Below, piece by piece: positions 10,266-19,151 of a stretch of 64,000 nt of DNA (position 1 is the first letter of the stretch; each line of letters begins with the position of its first letter). The position numbers were made by a program, and so were the translations under genes. The notes under the pieces are model-generated. The model worked only from the letters and a program-made list of their open reading frames with translations, was not told where the DNA came from and ran no database searches. This DNA is from CAVRAW01 sp963716135. Lineage in GTDB: Bacteria; Planctomycetota; Planctomycetia; Pirellulales; JADZDJ01. Location of the stretch: positions 1,612,001 to 1,676,000 of the forward strand of contig OY970289.1 in the NCBI GenBank assembly GCA_963716135.1, in the 5' to 3' direction.

Positions 10266-10610
10266 TTATTCGGGTTTGGGGGGCTGTTTGCCGTACTTGG
10301 CTTCGTAAAGCGCGGCAAACTTTGCCTGATATTCCGGATGGCATTCGAAGCATTGCGAGTCGGGGCGGTCGTGTTTCTCGCACCAATCGCCTTTGGCCTT
10401 GAAATCGGCGGCGATTTTGGGGTGGCACAGGGCGCAAACTTCCTCCGGCACGCCGTGCTCGCTGCACCACCATTCTTCATGGCTATGCGTGGCGGAAACC
10501 GGCGTGGCGCCCCCTTCGCTGGCAGGCTTGTCGGAGGGTTTGTTGCAGCCGACGAACACCAATCCGGCGATGGCGAGAGCGGCTACCGACAGCAGATTCT
10601 TGGTAATCAT
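10266..10610 (-). CDS. Small Cys/His-rich lipoprotein of the efflux operon
   Basis: 114 residues. The N-terminus MITKNLLSVAALAIAGLVFVG ending in GC is a lipoprotein signal. The mature part holds two copies of one motif: WWCSEHGVPEEVCALCHP and DWCEKHDRPDSQCFECHP, that is W-C-x-E/K-H then C-x-x-C-H-P. Cys and His spacing suggests metal binding. The same motif is repeated in the adaptor protein of this operon. It sits between the RND pump and the TolC-type gene with gaps of 24 and 27 bases. A periplasmic metal chaperone or sensor for the pump is inferred, not shown. Confidence 0.75.
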   Translation of the reverse strand: MITKNLLSVAALAIAGLVFVGCNKPSDKPASEGGATPVSATHSHEEWWCSEHGVPEEVCALCHPKIAADFKAKGDWCEKHDRPDSQCFECHPEYQAKFAALYEAKYGKQPPKPE

Positions 10611-10634
10611 CGTGAGATCCTTTCAGAGAAAATA

Positions 10635-13600
10635 TTAGACCGTGCTGACCGTAAGCGATTCCTCGTCTTCTGTGTCCGGATGTTCCGTGTAGCGTTTCAC
10701 TGGGGCATCGAACAAGATGTACAGGACGCGGAGTACCAACAGCGACATGATCATCGCGCTGATGACGCCGCCGATCACCACCGTGGCCAGCGGGCGTTGC
10801 ACCTCGGCGCCCATCCCGGTGCTGAAGGCCATCGGCAAAAATCCCAGGCTGGCGACCAACGTGGTCATCAGCACGGGTGCAGCGCGTGGTGGCCGCGTCC
10901 TCGACGGCCTTCTCCAGCGACATGCCTTTGGCCCGCAATTGGCGGATGTAACTGACCAGAATCATGTCGTCCAGCACGGCCACGCCCGATAACGCGATGA
11001 AGCCGATGGCGGCGGAGATCGAAAACGGCATGTCGCGCAGCCAAAGGGCGAACACGCCGCCGATCCAGCCGAACGGCACGCCGGTGAACACTCGCAGCAC
11101 GTCGATCCAGTTTTGATACGTGATGTACAGCAGGCAGAAAATCAGCAACAGCGCCGCCGGCACCACAATCAACAGCCGCGTGCGGGCGCGCTGCAGGTGT
11201 TCGAACTGCCCGCCAAATTCGTAGAAGTAGCGGCCCGGGGGCAATTTGAATTGCTCCTTCATCTTGGCTTGTGCCTCGGCCACGAAGCTGCCGATGTCGC
11301 GGCCGCGCACATTGGCGGCCACGTTGATGCGGCGCTGGCCCCCTTCGCGGGTAATCGTGGCCGGGCCCTCGATCACACGGATATCCGCCAGGCGCGAAAG
11401 CGGCAATCGCTCGCCGGTTGCGGTCGGCACGGTGATCGAGCCGATGCCGCGCACGCCGCTGCGCATTTCTTCCGGCAGGCGCACGACCAACGGAAACCGC
11501 AGTTGCCCTTCGATCACTTCGCCCAGCGGTTTGGAGCCGATCGATTCGATGATGTCGGTCACCACCTTGGCAGGCACGCCGTAGCGGGCAAGTTGCTCCT
11601 GGTTCAGCTTGATTTGCAGCACGGGCTGGCCGGTGATTTGCTCGCTCGCCACATCGGCGGCGCCGGGAATTTGTTCCAGGATGGCTTCGATTTCCTTGCC
11701 TTTGGCGGCCAGCACGTCGAGATCATCGCCGTAGAGCTTCACCGCCAAATCGGCGCGCACGCCGGAGACCATTTCGTTCATTCGCATTTCGATCGGCTGC
11801 AAAAATTCCAGGCGCTGCCCCGGCAGGTCGCGCAGTTGAGCTTCGACCAGCGTGGTTAGCTCGGCCTGCGTATGTGCTTTTTTCCACTCGTCGCGTGGCT
11901 TCAGCGTGATGAACATGTCGGTCAGTTCGATGCCCATCGGATCGGTGGCGATTTCAGCCGTGCCGATGCGGCTCCAGACGTGCTCGATTTCATCGGGGAA
12001 AGCGGCCAAAAGGGCCCGTTCCATTTGCGTGTTGTATTCGATCGAATCTTCCATGGTGGTGCCGGTCAGGCGGACCACGCTGATAGCCATCGCCCCTTCC
12101 GACAAACGCGGCACGAATTCCGAGCCCAAGTTCGGCGCCACGATGGCAAACGCCACGAATGCCACGCTGACGGCGAAACCGATCACAAACGCCTTGTTCC
12201 GCATGGCCAGGTGCAGCACGGGAACGTAGACGGATTTGATCGCCCGCATGATCCATGGCTCTTCCTCTTCGATGCGGCGCGGCAAAAACAGGCTGGCCAG
12301 CACCGGCATCAGCGTGAGCGACATGATCATCGAGCCGATGAGGGCGAAGATCACGGTCAGCGCCATGGGGCGGAACAACTTGCCTTCGGTCCCTTCCAGC
12401 GTGAGGATCGGCAGGTACACAATCATGATGATCAGCTCGCCGAACATAGTGGGCTTGCGCACTTCGACGGCGGCTTCGCGCACCACGTCGACCATGCGGC
12501 GGCGCTGGTTGGCGGCGTGGCCGATGTGGCGCACGCAGTTTTCCATCATCACCACCGAGCTATCGACGATCATGCCGAAGTCGATCGCGCCCAGGCTGAG
12601 CAAACTGGCGGAGATGCCGAATTTCAGCATTCCGCAGAACGCAAACAGCATCGAAAGCGGAATAGCCAAAGCCACAATCGCCGCCGCGCGCAAATTGCCG
12701 AGGAAGGCAAACAGCACCGCGATGACGAACAGGCCCCCTTCGAACAAATTCTTCTTCACCGTGCTGATCACGTGATCGACCAATTGCGTGCGGTCGTACA
12801 CGGGGGTCACACTGACGTTGGCTGGCAGCGTGGCTTTGATTTCGTCCAGGCGCTGTTTCATGTGGGAGGTGACTTCATGCGTGTTTTCCCCCATCAGCAT
12901 GAAGCCCAGTCCCATGACGACTTCGCCTTGTCCGTCGGCGGTCACTGCGCCGCGGCGGATTTCGGATCCGATCGTGACGTCGGCCACGTCCCCCACCCGC
13001 ACCGGCACGCCATGCTGCGATTCGATGACGATGCCTTTGATTTGGTCGATATTGCGGGTGCGCCCCAGGCCCTGAACCAGCACCGCCTGCGTGCCTTGGT
13101 GCACCATGCCGCCGCCCACGTTTTGATTGTTCTGCTCGATGGCTTGCATCACCTGATCGAACGTCAGGCCGTACTTAATCAAGAGCGTCGGATCGATGCG
13201 CACCTGATATTGCTTCTCGTAGCCGCCCCAGCCGTTGATTTCCGCCACGCCTTTCACGGTGCGCATCTTGGGCTTGATTACCCAATCGTGAATGGTGCGC
13301 ACGGCGGTCACGTCTTTGCCCGCCTCGCGCACCACGTAGTGAAACACTTCGCCCAATCCGGTGGCCACCGGGCCCATCTTCGGCCGTTCGATGCCTGCCG
13401 CCAGTTCGACCGTGGCCAGGCGTTCGGTGATGAGTTGCCGGCCGAAATAAATATCCGTGCTGTCATTGAACGTGACGACCACTTGTGAGAGACCGAACTT
13501 CGAGATGGAACGCATCATCTCCAGGCCTGGCAAACCGCCCAGCGCCTGTTCGATGGGGAACGTGATCCGCTGTTCCACTTCCTCCGGACCCAGCGCCGGG

Positions 13601-13758
13601 GCCACGGTGTTGATTTGCACCTGCACGGGCGTGGTGTCGGGGAAGGCGTCGATGTCGAGATAGCGCAGCGACATCCCGCCGGCAACCGCGAACACGGCGG
13701 CTGCCGCGATCACCAAAAAGCGGTGCCGCAGCGAGAAATCGATAATTCCGTTGAGCAT
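10635..13758 (-). CDS. Heavy-metal efflux RND permease (CusA/CzcA family), frame broken
   Basis: About 1041 residues when two frames are joined near 10880-10886. It is the inner-membrane proton-driven pump of a metal efflux system. Seen: N-terminal membrane helix, porter-domain motifs such as VAPALGPEEVEQRITFPIEQ, the transmembrane proton-relay region GAIDFGMIVDSSVVMMEN (the Asp and Glu of the CusA/CzcA type), and a C-terminal helix bundle ending VLYILFDAPVKRY. Restoring one CG in a GCGCG run gives TTRAAPVLMTTLVASLGF, the family sequence. Its ATG follows the probable end of the adaptor gene by 16 bases. The metal (Cu, Ag, Zn, Co or Cd) cannot be read from sequence alone. Confidence 0.93.
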
Positions 13759-13774
13759 GTGGTTTTCCGAAACG

Positions 13775-15419
13775 CTATTTCTTGTCGTCCTTCGACCGTT
13801 TCACCGGCGCAGCAAGCGCAGCCTTCGCCGAGATTGCTCTTGAGCAACTGCGCTTCCAGCACCACGCTGTTTTTGCCGGCGATCACCTCGCCGGGCAGTG
13901 CGCCGGCGATAATCTCGGTGACATCGCCTCGGCGGGCGCTGAAGCGCACTTCGCGGATGTGGAAGAATTTCGGCGCGCCGTCTTTCAGGTAGTTCTTGTC
14001 GCGCACGAAGATGATGTTGCAATCGCCGTCGCTGTGGATGGCTTCGTTGGGTACCACGATGGCTTGCGGCTCGTCGCGCAGCACGATTTCGCCGGTGCCG
14101 AACACGTTGGCCCGCAGTCGCAGGTCGGGGTTCGGCAAATCGACGCGCACTTTCACGGTGCGGGTGCGGTCGTCGGCCGCGGTGCTGATCCAGGCGATGG
14201 CGCCTTCGATTTGCGATGCATCGCGGCTATCGGTTGCCTTGAAAAATACACGCTGGCCGAGCGAAAGATATCGGGCATCATCCTGCCGCACGTCGAGCGT
14301 GAGCCACATCTTTTGCAAGTCGGTCACCACGAACAGCAGGTTGCCGGGCTCCACGCTTTCGCCGGAAACGATTTTGCGATCGACCACCACGCCCTCCAGC
14401 GGCGAGCGCACGGGATACAAATTCGAGCTGAGCGCTTCGCCGTCAAAGCTATCGGAGAGCGAGGCGGGCAGGCCCAGGTATTGAATCTGTTGGGAAATTT
14501 GCTCGGTGCTCAGTTGCGCCAGCGTTTCAAGCCGCACCGTCAGGCCAAGATTGACCAGCGCCTGCTGGGCACTGAGCACTTTGAGATGCGCTTCCTGCAG
14601 GCCGGCTTCCGCTTCGATCAATTGCTTGCCCGGCACGGCCCCGCTGGACGAAAGCGGCTGCAAGCGATCGACGTTGGCCTGCTTCAGCCGCAGTTGAGCG
14701 ATGTCTTGCAACAGGTCGGCTTTGGCGTGGCCGACGTCGGCCGAATCGATGAGCGCCAGAATTTCGCCTTTATGCACTTTGTCGCCGGGTTGCTTTTCAA
14801 CGCGCCAGACGGATCCTGCTATGCGGCTAGCCAGCCGGGCGGTGCGCGTTTCGTCGTATACGATTTCGCCGTTGGCGGTGACGGCTTCCAGGATGGGCCG
14901 GCGATCAACCACCGCGATATCAATGCCCGCCTTGTCGACCGCTTCCTGCGAGGCGAACTGGATGCGTTTTTGATATTTCTTGCAATGGCTGTTGTTTTCC
15001 GCGCAGGGCAAGAGGGCCAGGGCGCGATGGGCGCGATCGAAATCGGCGTCGCTGATCGTGGCGGACGTTTTCAGTTGGGCCACGTCGGGATGATGCAGCG
15101 GGCATTGGGCAATGCCGTGCTCGGTGCACCAGCCGTAGTCGTGCAACGCTGGCACGAGGTTGGAATTGCACTCGATGCAGATCGATTCGGGAACGTTGTG
15201 TTCTTTGCACCAGTCGGCGCTCTCGCCGCCGGCCGAAGCCCCGCCAAAGATTGACGAGAATTTGGGCAGCGTCCAATCGGTGGCGTGGCCCCACACGGCG
15301 ATGCCGATGAGCCCGGCAAACACGGCGATGGTCGGCGCGATCGCACGCAGCCGGCTTCGGGGCGGATGCTCGGTTTTGGCCGGCGCGATACTGTTTTGTG
15401 TAAATGATGCTTGCGACAT
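13775..15419 (-). CDS. Efflux RND periplasmic adaptor (CusB/HlyD type) with Cys/His motifs
   Basis: About 548 residues. One N-terminal membrane segment is followed by two Cys/His motifs, DWCKEHNVPESICIECN and GWCTEHGIAQCPLHHP, then barrel-sandwich and helical-hairpin parts typical of membrane fusion proteins (RIAGSVWRVEKQPGDKVHKG; VDRKIVSGESVEPGNLLFVV). It links the RND pump to the outer-membrane channel. As printed the frame runs to 13710, 49 bases into the pump gene, with an unconvincing tail. Restoring one CG at a GCGCC run near 13806 gives a short Lys-rich end (VKRSKDDKK) with a stop at 13775, giving normal operon spacing. That end is preferred but not proven. Confidence 0.85.
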
Positions 15420-15523
15420 GGCGAAACTCCAAAAGCGTGTCTATCGCGCAGGGGCGATGAGACTTTTGACCGTCACGAGGTTGGGGAAATTGCCGACTGG
15501 GAGAAACCGCACGTGAAGGCGGC

Positions 15524-15985
15524 TTAGCAGCGCAAGACGACCGACGAAATCAGAGTTGTCGGCGAAGGCAAGAAACTATTGCCAGGCGAATGCGGCGATA
15601 GCCCAACGGCGTGCCGATTCGCAATCGCGTCGTTCATTGGCACAGCGACAACTGCGACCGACGAAAGGGAGAGATCGTGGGTTCCAGTGCGCTGTGCCCG
15701 AACAACCACGGGAGAGTTCGGCTGCGAAAGCTGGATGTGTGTGCAACCGCAATCGTGGAAGGTTATCGAATGGTGCGCCACTTGAACTTGTTTCGCTCGC
15801 CGATGTCCGGCGTGATTGCAGCACACCGCGGCGGAACGCTTGGCGTGTTTGCAGTGTTTACAGCCGGCAGGACCGAAATCGAGCGCCACCGAGCCATCGC
15901 AACCCAAACACAGGTACAAAGGCGCGCCGCTCCAGCTCAATAGCTGCGTGAGTGCTAGCACGGTGATGAGGAGCAATCGTGGCAT
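15524..15985 (-). CDS. Secreted Cys/His-rich small protein, first gene of the efflux operon
   Basis: 153 residues from the ATG at 15985 (MPRLLLITVLALTQLLSWSG), a likely signal peptide. The next 70 residues are rich in Cys and His: LCLGCDG, GCKHCKHAKRSAAVCCNHAGH and HDCGCTH. The C-terminal half is plain and of low complexity. No family is recognised. Its position, about 100 bases upstream of the adaptor and on the same strand, suggests a metal-binding or sensing role in the efflux system; this is inference. A longer start at 16012 is less likely. Confidence 0.6.
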   Translation of the reverse strand: MPRLLLITVLALTQLLSWSGAPLYLCLGCDGSVALDFGPAGCKHCKHAKRSAAVCCNHAGHRRAKQVQVAHHSITFHDCGCTHIQLSQPNSPVVVRAQRTGTHDLSLSSVAVVAVPMNDAIANRHAVGLSPHSPGNSFLPSPTTLISSVVLRC

Positions 15986-16069
15986 GCTGCAGGTATAGCC
16001 TGGGCGGTACACTTCCCTCCATCATCATCATCGGCATCCTGCGAAGCAATCCGTTGCGCTTTTCCTGCT

Positions 16070-16147
16070 GGGTGGCTGGGGTCGAACGAAGTGAGCCCCC
16101 AGCGGCGCCCATTCCGGGGGCTCGGCGGCACTCGACCCCGGCCACCC
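16070..16147. repeat. REP-like nested palindrome downstream of rplU
   Basis: The outer arms at 16070-16085 (GGGTGGCTGGGGTCGA) and 16132-16147 are reverse complements with 15 of 16 bases matching. Inner arms GAGCCCCC (16093-16100) and GGGGGCTC (16116-16123) are perfect. The 78-base element lies between the rplU stop and the Cys/His-rich gene, on a site without coding sense, as expected for a dispersed palindromic repeat. Confidence 0.75.
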
Positions 16148-16162
16148 AATCGCTCGCATTTA

Positions 16163-16507
16163 CTACTTCTCAGCCTTTTCTTTGTGTTCTTTATGGCCGT
16201 GGATCGCGCTGATTTTTACTTGGGTATAAAGCTGCCGGTGGCCGGTGCGGCGCTTGGAGTTTTTGCGGCGGCGGAATTTTTGCACGAACAATTTCGGGCC
16301 CTGCGTGGGGCCGATCACTTCGGCCACGACGCTAGCACCGCTGACGGCCGGTGCGCCGATTTGCGGATCGCCTTTGCCGCCCCCCAGCACCAGGATGCGA
16401 TCGAACGTGATTTTTTCGCCCGCGGGAACGTTGCGGTAATCGATGTTGAGGACCTGATCTTTTTCGACGCGCAACTGACGTTTGCCGTCGGCAATAATGG
16501 CGTACAT
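16163..16507 (-). CDS. rplU: 50S ribosomal protein L21
   Basis: 114 residues. The L21 signature is clear: MYAIIADGKRQLRVEKDQ at the start and VIGPTQGPKLFVQKFRRRK followed by RRTGHRQLYTQVKI. It binds 23S rRNA in the large subunit. A good ribosome-binding site (AGGAAAG) precedes the ATG. It lies downstream of the RNase E/G gene, a common order. The usual partner rpmA (L27) does not follow; a palindromic repeat and then the efflux operon come instead. The C-terminal tail is Lys/Glu/His-rich and slightly extended. Confidence 0.95.
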   Translation of the reverse strand: MYAIIADGKRQLRVEKDQVLNIDYRNVPAGEKITFDRILVLGGGKGDPQIGAPAVSGASVVAEVIGPTQGPKLFVQKFRRRKNSKRRTGHRQLYTQVKISAIHGHKEHKEKAEK

Positions 16508-16621
16508 GACTTCTTTCCTAGGAATTAATTAACCGCGGAGGCACGGAGCGGCAGTCTATTTGGTTAGGACCAATCAATTTACCCGAGTTTCGGCTGCTGG
16601 TCGAGGGGCACACAGCCGATC

Positions 16622-18376
16622 TCAACTCCCGTGGTGTTCGGGTTTTTCCCTGCCGTGGTGGCTGCTTGATTGGTTTGGCTGGCCGCCTGGCGACGGGAGT
16701 TTGATTTCGCGGCCGGTGCTGTCGAAGCATTCCACCACCAGGTGTTCGGGCGTGGCTTCTTCTTTGCCGAACACTTGGATATCCATCTGGCCTTCGTCCT
16801 CGAGCTTGGCGATTTCGCGGCGCTTTTTGTTGTGCAGGTAGTTGGCCACCTCTTCGTGCACCGTGACCGACACCCGCACCACGCCTTCGCGGTGGGCGGC
16901 GAACATCAGCATGCGGACCACTTCGATGGCCATGCTCTCGGCGGTTTTTACTTCGCCGGTGCCGGTGCAACAGGGGCAATCCTGGTACACGCTGCGCTTC
17001 AAGCCCGGGCGGATGCGCTGGCGGGTCATCTCGATCAGACCGAACGGGCTGGTGCGAAGAATTTTCGTGCGGGCCCGATCGCGCTTCATGGCCTCGCGCA
17101 GGCAGCGTTCCACGTTGCGGCGGTGGCGTTCTTTGCGCATGTCGATGAAGTCGTTCACAATCACGCCCCCCAGGTCGCGCAGCCGCAACTGCCGGGCGAT
17201 TTCCTTGGCCGCCAACTGGTTCATTTGGTAGGCGGTTTCTTCGGCGCTGTCATCGGCGCGGAAGCTGCCGCTGTTGACGTCGATGGCCACCAGGGCTTCG
17301 GTTTGATCGATCACGATCGAGCCCCCCTGCCGCAGCGGCACTTTGCGCTGGTGGATTTTGGCGATTTCGTTTTCGATGCTGTACTTGTGGAACAGCGGCT
17401 CTTTGCCTTCGTACAATTGCAAGCGGCTGACGAACCGCGGCATGACGATTTGCAGGAATTCCTTGGCCCGTTCGTAGGCTTGCGGCTCGTCGATGAAAAT
17501 GGAATCGACCTCCCCGGTGAAGATGTCGCGAATGGTGCGAATGATCATGTCGCTTTCTTCATAGATCGTGACCGGGGCGGCGCTTTTCTTGATCCGCCGG
17601 GTAATCACTTTCCACAGTCGCAACAGATACGCCAGGTCGCGAGAGATTTCCTTCTTGGTGCGATCGGTGCCGGCGGTGCGGACGATGAATCCCAGGCCGC
17701 GCGGCGGATTGAGCTCGTTCATGATGTCGCGCAATGTGCGGCGGGCTTCTTCGTCTTCGATCTTGCGCGAGACTCCGACGCGGCCCAGCGCCGGCATCAA
17801 TACCAGGTAGCGGCCGGGAATGCTGATGTACGTGGAGAGCGTGGGGCCCTTGGTGCCGATGCCTTCTTTGATCACTTGCACGAGCAGTTCGTCGCCGCGG
17901 CGCAAAATATCCTGAATCGGCGGCTTGATGCGGGGACGGGCGCCGGGGCGGAAGCCGCGGGGGCCGCGGCCGCGCGGCGGGCGCGGGCCGTCTTCATCAA
18001 AGTCTTCGGGTTCTTCAACGGCGGTACCGGTTTCTTCGCCCACCGGCGCCATTTCTTCGTGGCGAGGGGGCTGGTCGCGGCGCGGGCCGCGGCCGCCATT
18101 GAATTCGATCGGCTTGTCGGGATCGTAGCCGCCTTGGCGGAAGTATTGCGACTCGACGTCGCTGATGTGCAAAAATCCGTTGCGGCCGACACCGAAGTCG
18201 ACGAAAGCGGCCTGGATGCTGGGTTCGATGTTGACCACGCGGCCCTTGTAGATGTTGCCGACGTAGTTGTCCTGGCTGGACCGTTCGATGTAGAGCTCCT
18301 CGAGAATTCCGTTTTCGACGATGGCGATGCGGCACTCTTCCGGTTGCGAGACGTTAATGAGCATTTCTTGTTTCAT
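16622..18376 (-). CDS. rne: Ribonuclease E/G family protein
   Basis: 584 residues from the ATG at 18376 (MKQEMLINVSQPEECRIAI), a typical RNase E/G start; an ATG further upstream at 18439 is not needed. Single-stranded endoribonuclease for rRNA processing and mRNA decay. Seen: S1 domain (NYVGNIYKGRVVNIEPSIQA, FVDFGVGRNGFLHISD) split by an acidic and Arg/Gly/Pro-rich insert at about residues 80-160, then the catalytic DNase-I-like part with AIDVNSGSF and NDFIDM, and the Zn-link region CPCCTGTG. It is shorter than E. coli RNase E and lacks the long degradosome tail. Confidence 0.93.
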   Translation of the reverse strand: MKQEMLINVSQPEECRIAIVENGILEELYIERSSQDNYVGNIYKGRVVNIEPSIQAAFVDFGVGRNGFLHISDVESQYFRQGGYDPDKPIEFNGGRGPRRDQPPRHEEMAPVGEETGTAVEEPEDFDEDGPRPPRGRGPRGFRPGARPRIKPPIQDILRRGDELLVQVIKEGIGTKGPTLSTYISIPGRYLVLMPALGRVGVSRKIEDEEARRTLRDIMNELNPPRGLGFIVRTAGTDRTKKEISRDLAYLLRLWKVITRRIKKSAAPVTIYEESDMIIRTIRDIFTGEVDSIFIDEPQAYERAKEFLQIVMPRFVSRLQLYEGKEPLFHKYSIENEIAKIHQRKVPLRQGGSIVIDQTEALVAIDVNSGSFRADDSAEETAYQMNQLAAKEIARQLRLRDLGGVIVNDFIDMRKERHRRNVERCLREAMKRDRARTKILRTSPFGLIEMTRQRIRPGLKRSVYQDCPCCTGTGEVKTAESMAIEVVRMLMFAAHREGVVRVSVTVHEEVANYLHNKKRREIAKLEDEGQMDIQVFGKEEATPEHLVVECFDSTGREIKLPSPGGQPNQSSSHHGREKPEHHGS

Positions 18377-18481
18377 TGCGATGCTTTCTATGTTGCTTTC
18401 TATTCTTCGCGGAAAGTGGTTCGGAGCCGGGCTGTCCACAGCCCGGTCCGGCGTGCTTTACACGCTGGCTCTAATGTTGGA

Positions 18482-19150
18482 TTACTCCACTTCGACGCGG
18501 GTACGGGTCAAAAAAAATCCTTCGTGTTCTAAATTGTCGACTTGGAGCGCTTGCAGAACTTCGCGGGGTCGGGCGCTGCCTTCTGATTCCACGCGCAGCC
18601 GCATACGAAGAGTGCCGCCGTCGAGCGACAGATCGGCGACCAGCGGGCGAATATCGAGCGGTTTGGTGCGGCCTTCACGCTCGATCGGTAGCGACGTTTG
18701 CCCCAAGAGCCACTTGACGCGATCGGCCAATGCCTCCTGTCGCTCCGGCGGCACGCCGATTTCAAACGTAACATATTGCACACGCGCTTTGTGATCGGGC
18801 GCGGAGAGCACCTCGATTGCGCCCAACGTCATCCCCGGCGGCAGTTGGCCGGCGATGATCGCGCGTAGCGAATCGGCGGTGTACTCTTCGGCGAAATCCA
18901 CTTCCAGCAGCTCGTCCAATCCGGCGATGCCAACCGCCAGAGCCGAAGGAAAATTCATCCGCGGTTTGGGATGAAAGCCTTCGGTCATGCTGAGTGCCAC
19001 GCCGGCGCGGCGAAACAGGCGTTCCCACAGTCGGATCAGATCGCGGTGGCTGATCCAGCGCAGATCGTCCAGCTTCGTGAAGCGGATTCGCACTCGTTGG
19101 CGGATCACAGGGGGGATCAGGGTTTGCGGTTCTGTGCTCGGTGTCGGCAT
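18482..19150 (-). CDS. DUF2344 / TIGR03936-type radical-SAM-associated protein
   Basis: 222 residues from the ATG at 19150, one base after the stop of enzyme I. The family signature is seen: VRIRFTKLDDLRWISHRDL, TEGFHPKPRMNFPSALAVG and DELLEVDFAEE. In many bacteria this domain is fused to, or sits next to, a radical-SAM protein and RNase G. Here it stands alone just upstream of the RNase E/G gene. A role in RNA modification or ribosome-linked processes is guessed from such neighbourhoods; the biochemical function is unknown. An earlier start at 19195 would overlap enzyme I. Confidence 0.85.
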   Translation of the reverse strand: MPTPSTEPQTLIPPVIRQRVRIRFTKLDDLRWISHRDLIRLWERLFRRAGVALSMTEGFHPKPRMNFPSALAVGIAGLDELLEVDFAEEYTADSLRAIIAGQLPPGMTLGAIEVLSAPDHKARVQYVTFEIGVPPERQEALADRVKWLLGQTSLPIEREGRTKPLDIRPLVADLSLDGGTLRMRLRVESEGSARPREVLQALQVDNLEHEGFFLTRTRVEVE

Positions 19151-19151
19151 A

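Noticed and set aside
9285..10955. Plus-strand open frame of 556 codons across TolC, lipoprotein and pump genes
   Set aside because: It crosses three real genes on the other strand and shows no motif; composition is typical of shadows.
11872..13488. Long plus-strand open frame of 538 codons opposite the RND pump
   Set aside because: It is His/Asp/Gly-rich, has no family pattern and mirrors the well-supported pump gene. It is a GC-rich antisense shadow.
16670..18532. Plus-strand open frame of 620 codons opposite RNase E/G
   Set aside because: The opposite strand is a clear RNase E/G; the frame has only Ala/Val/Asp/His runs.
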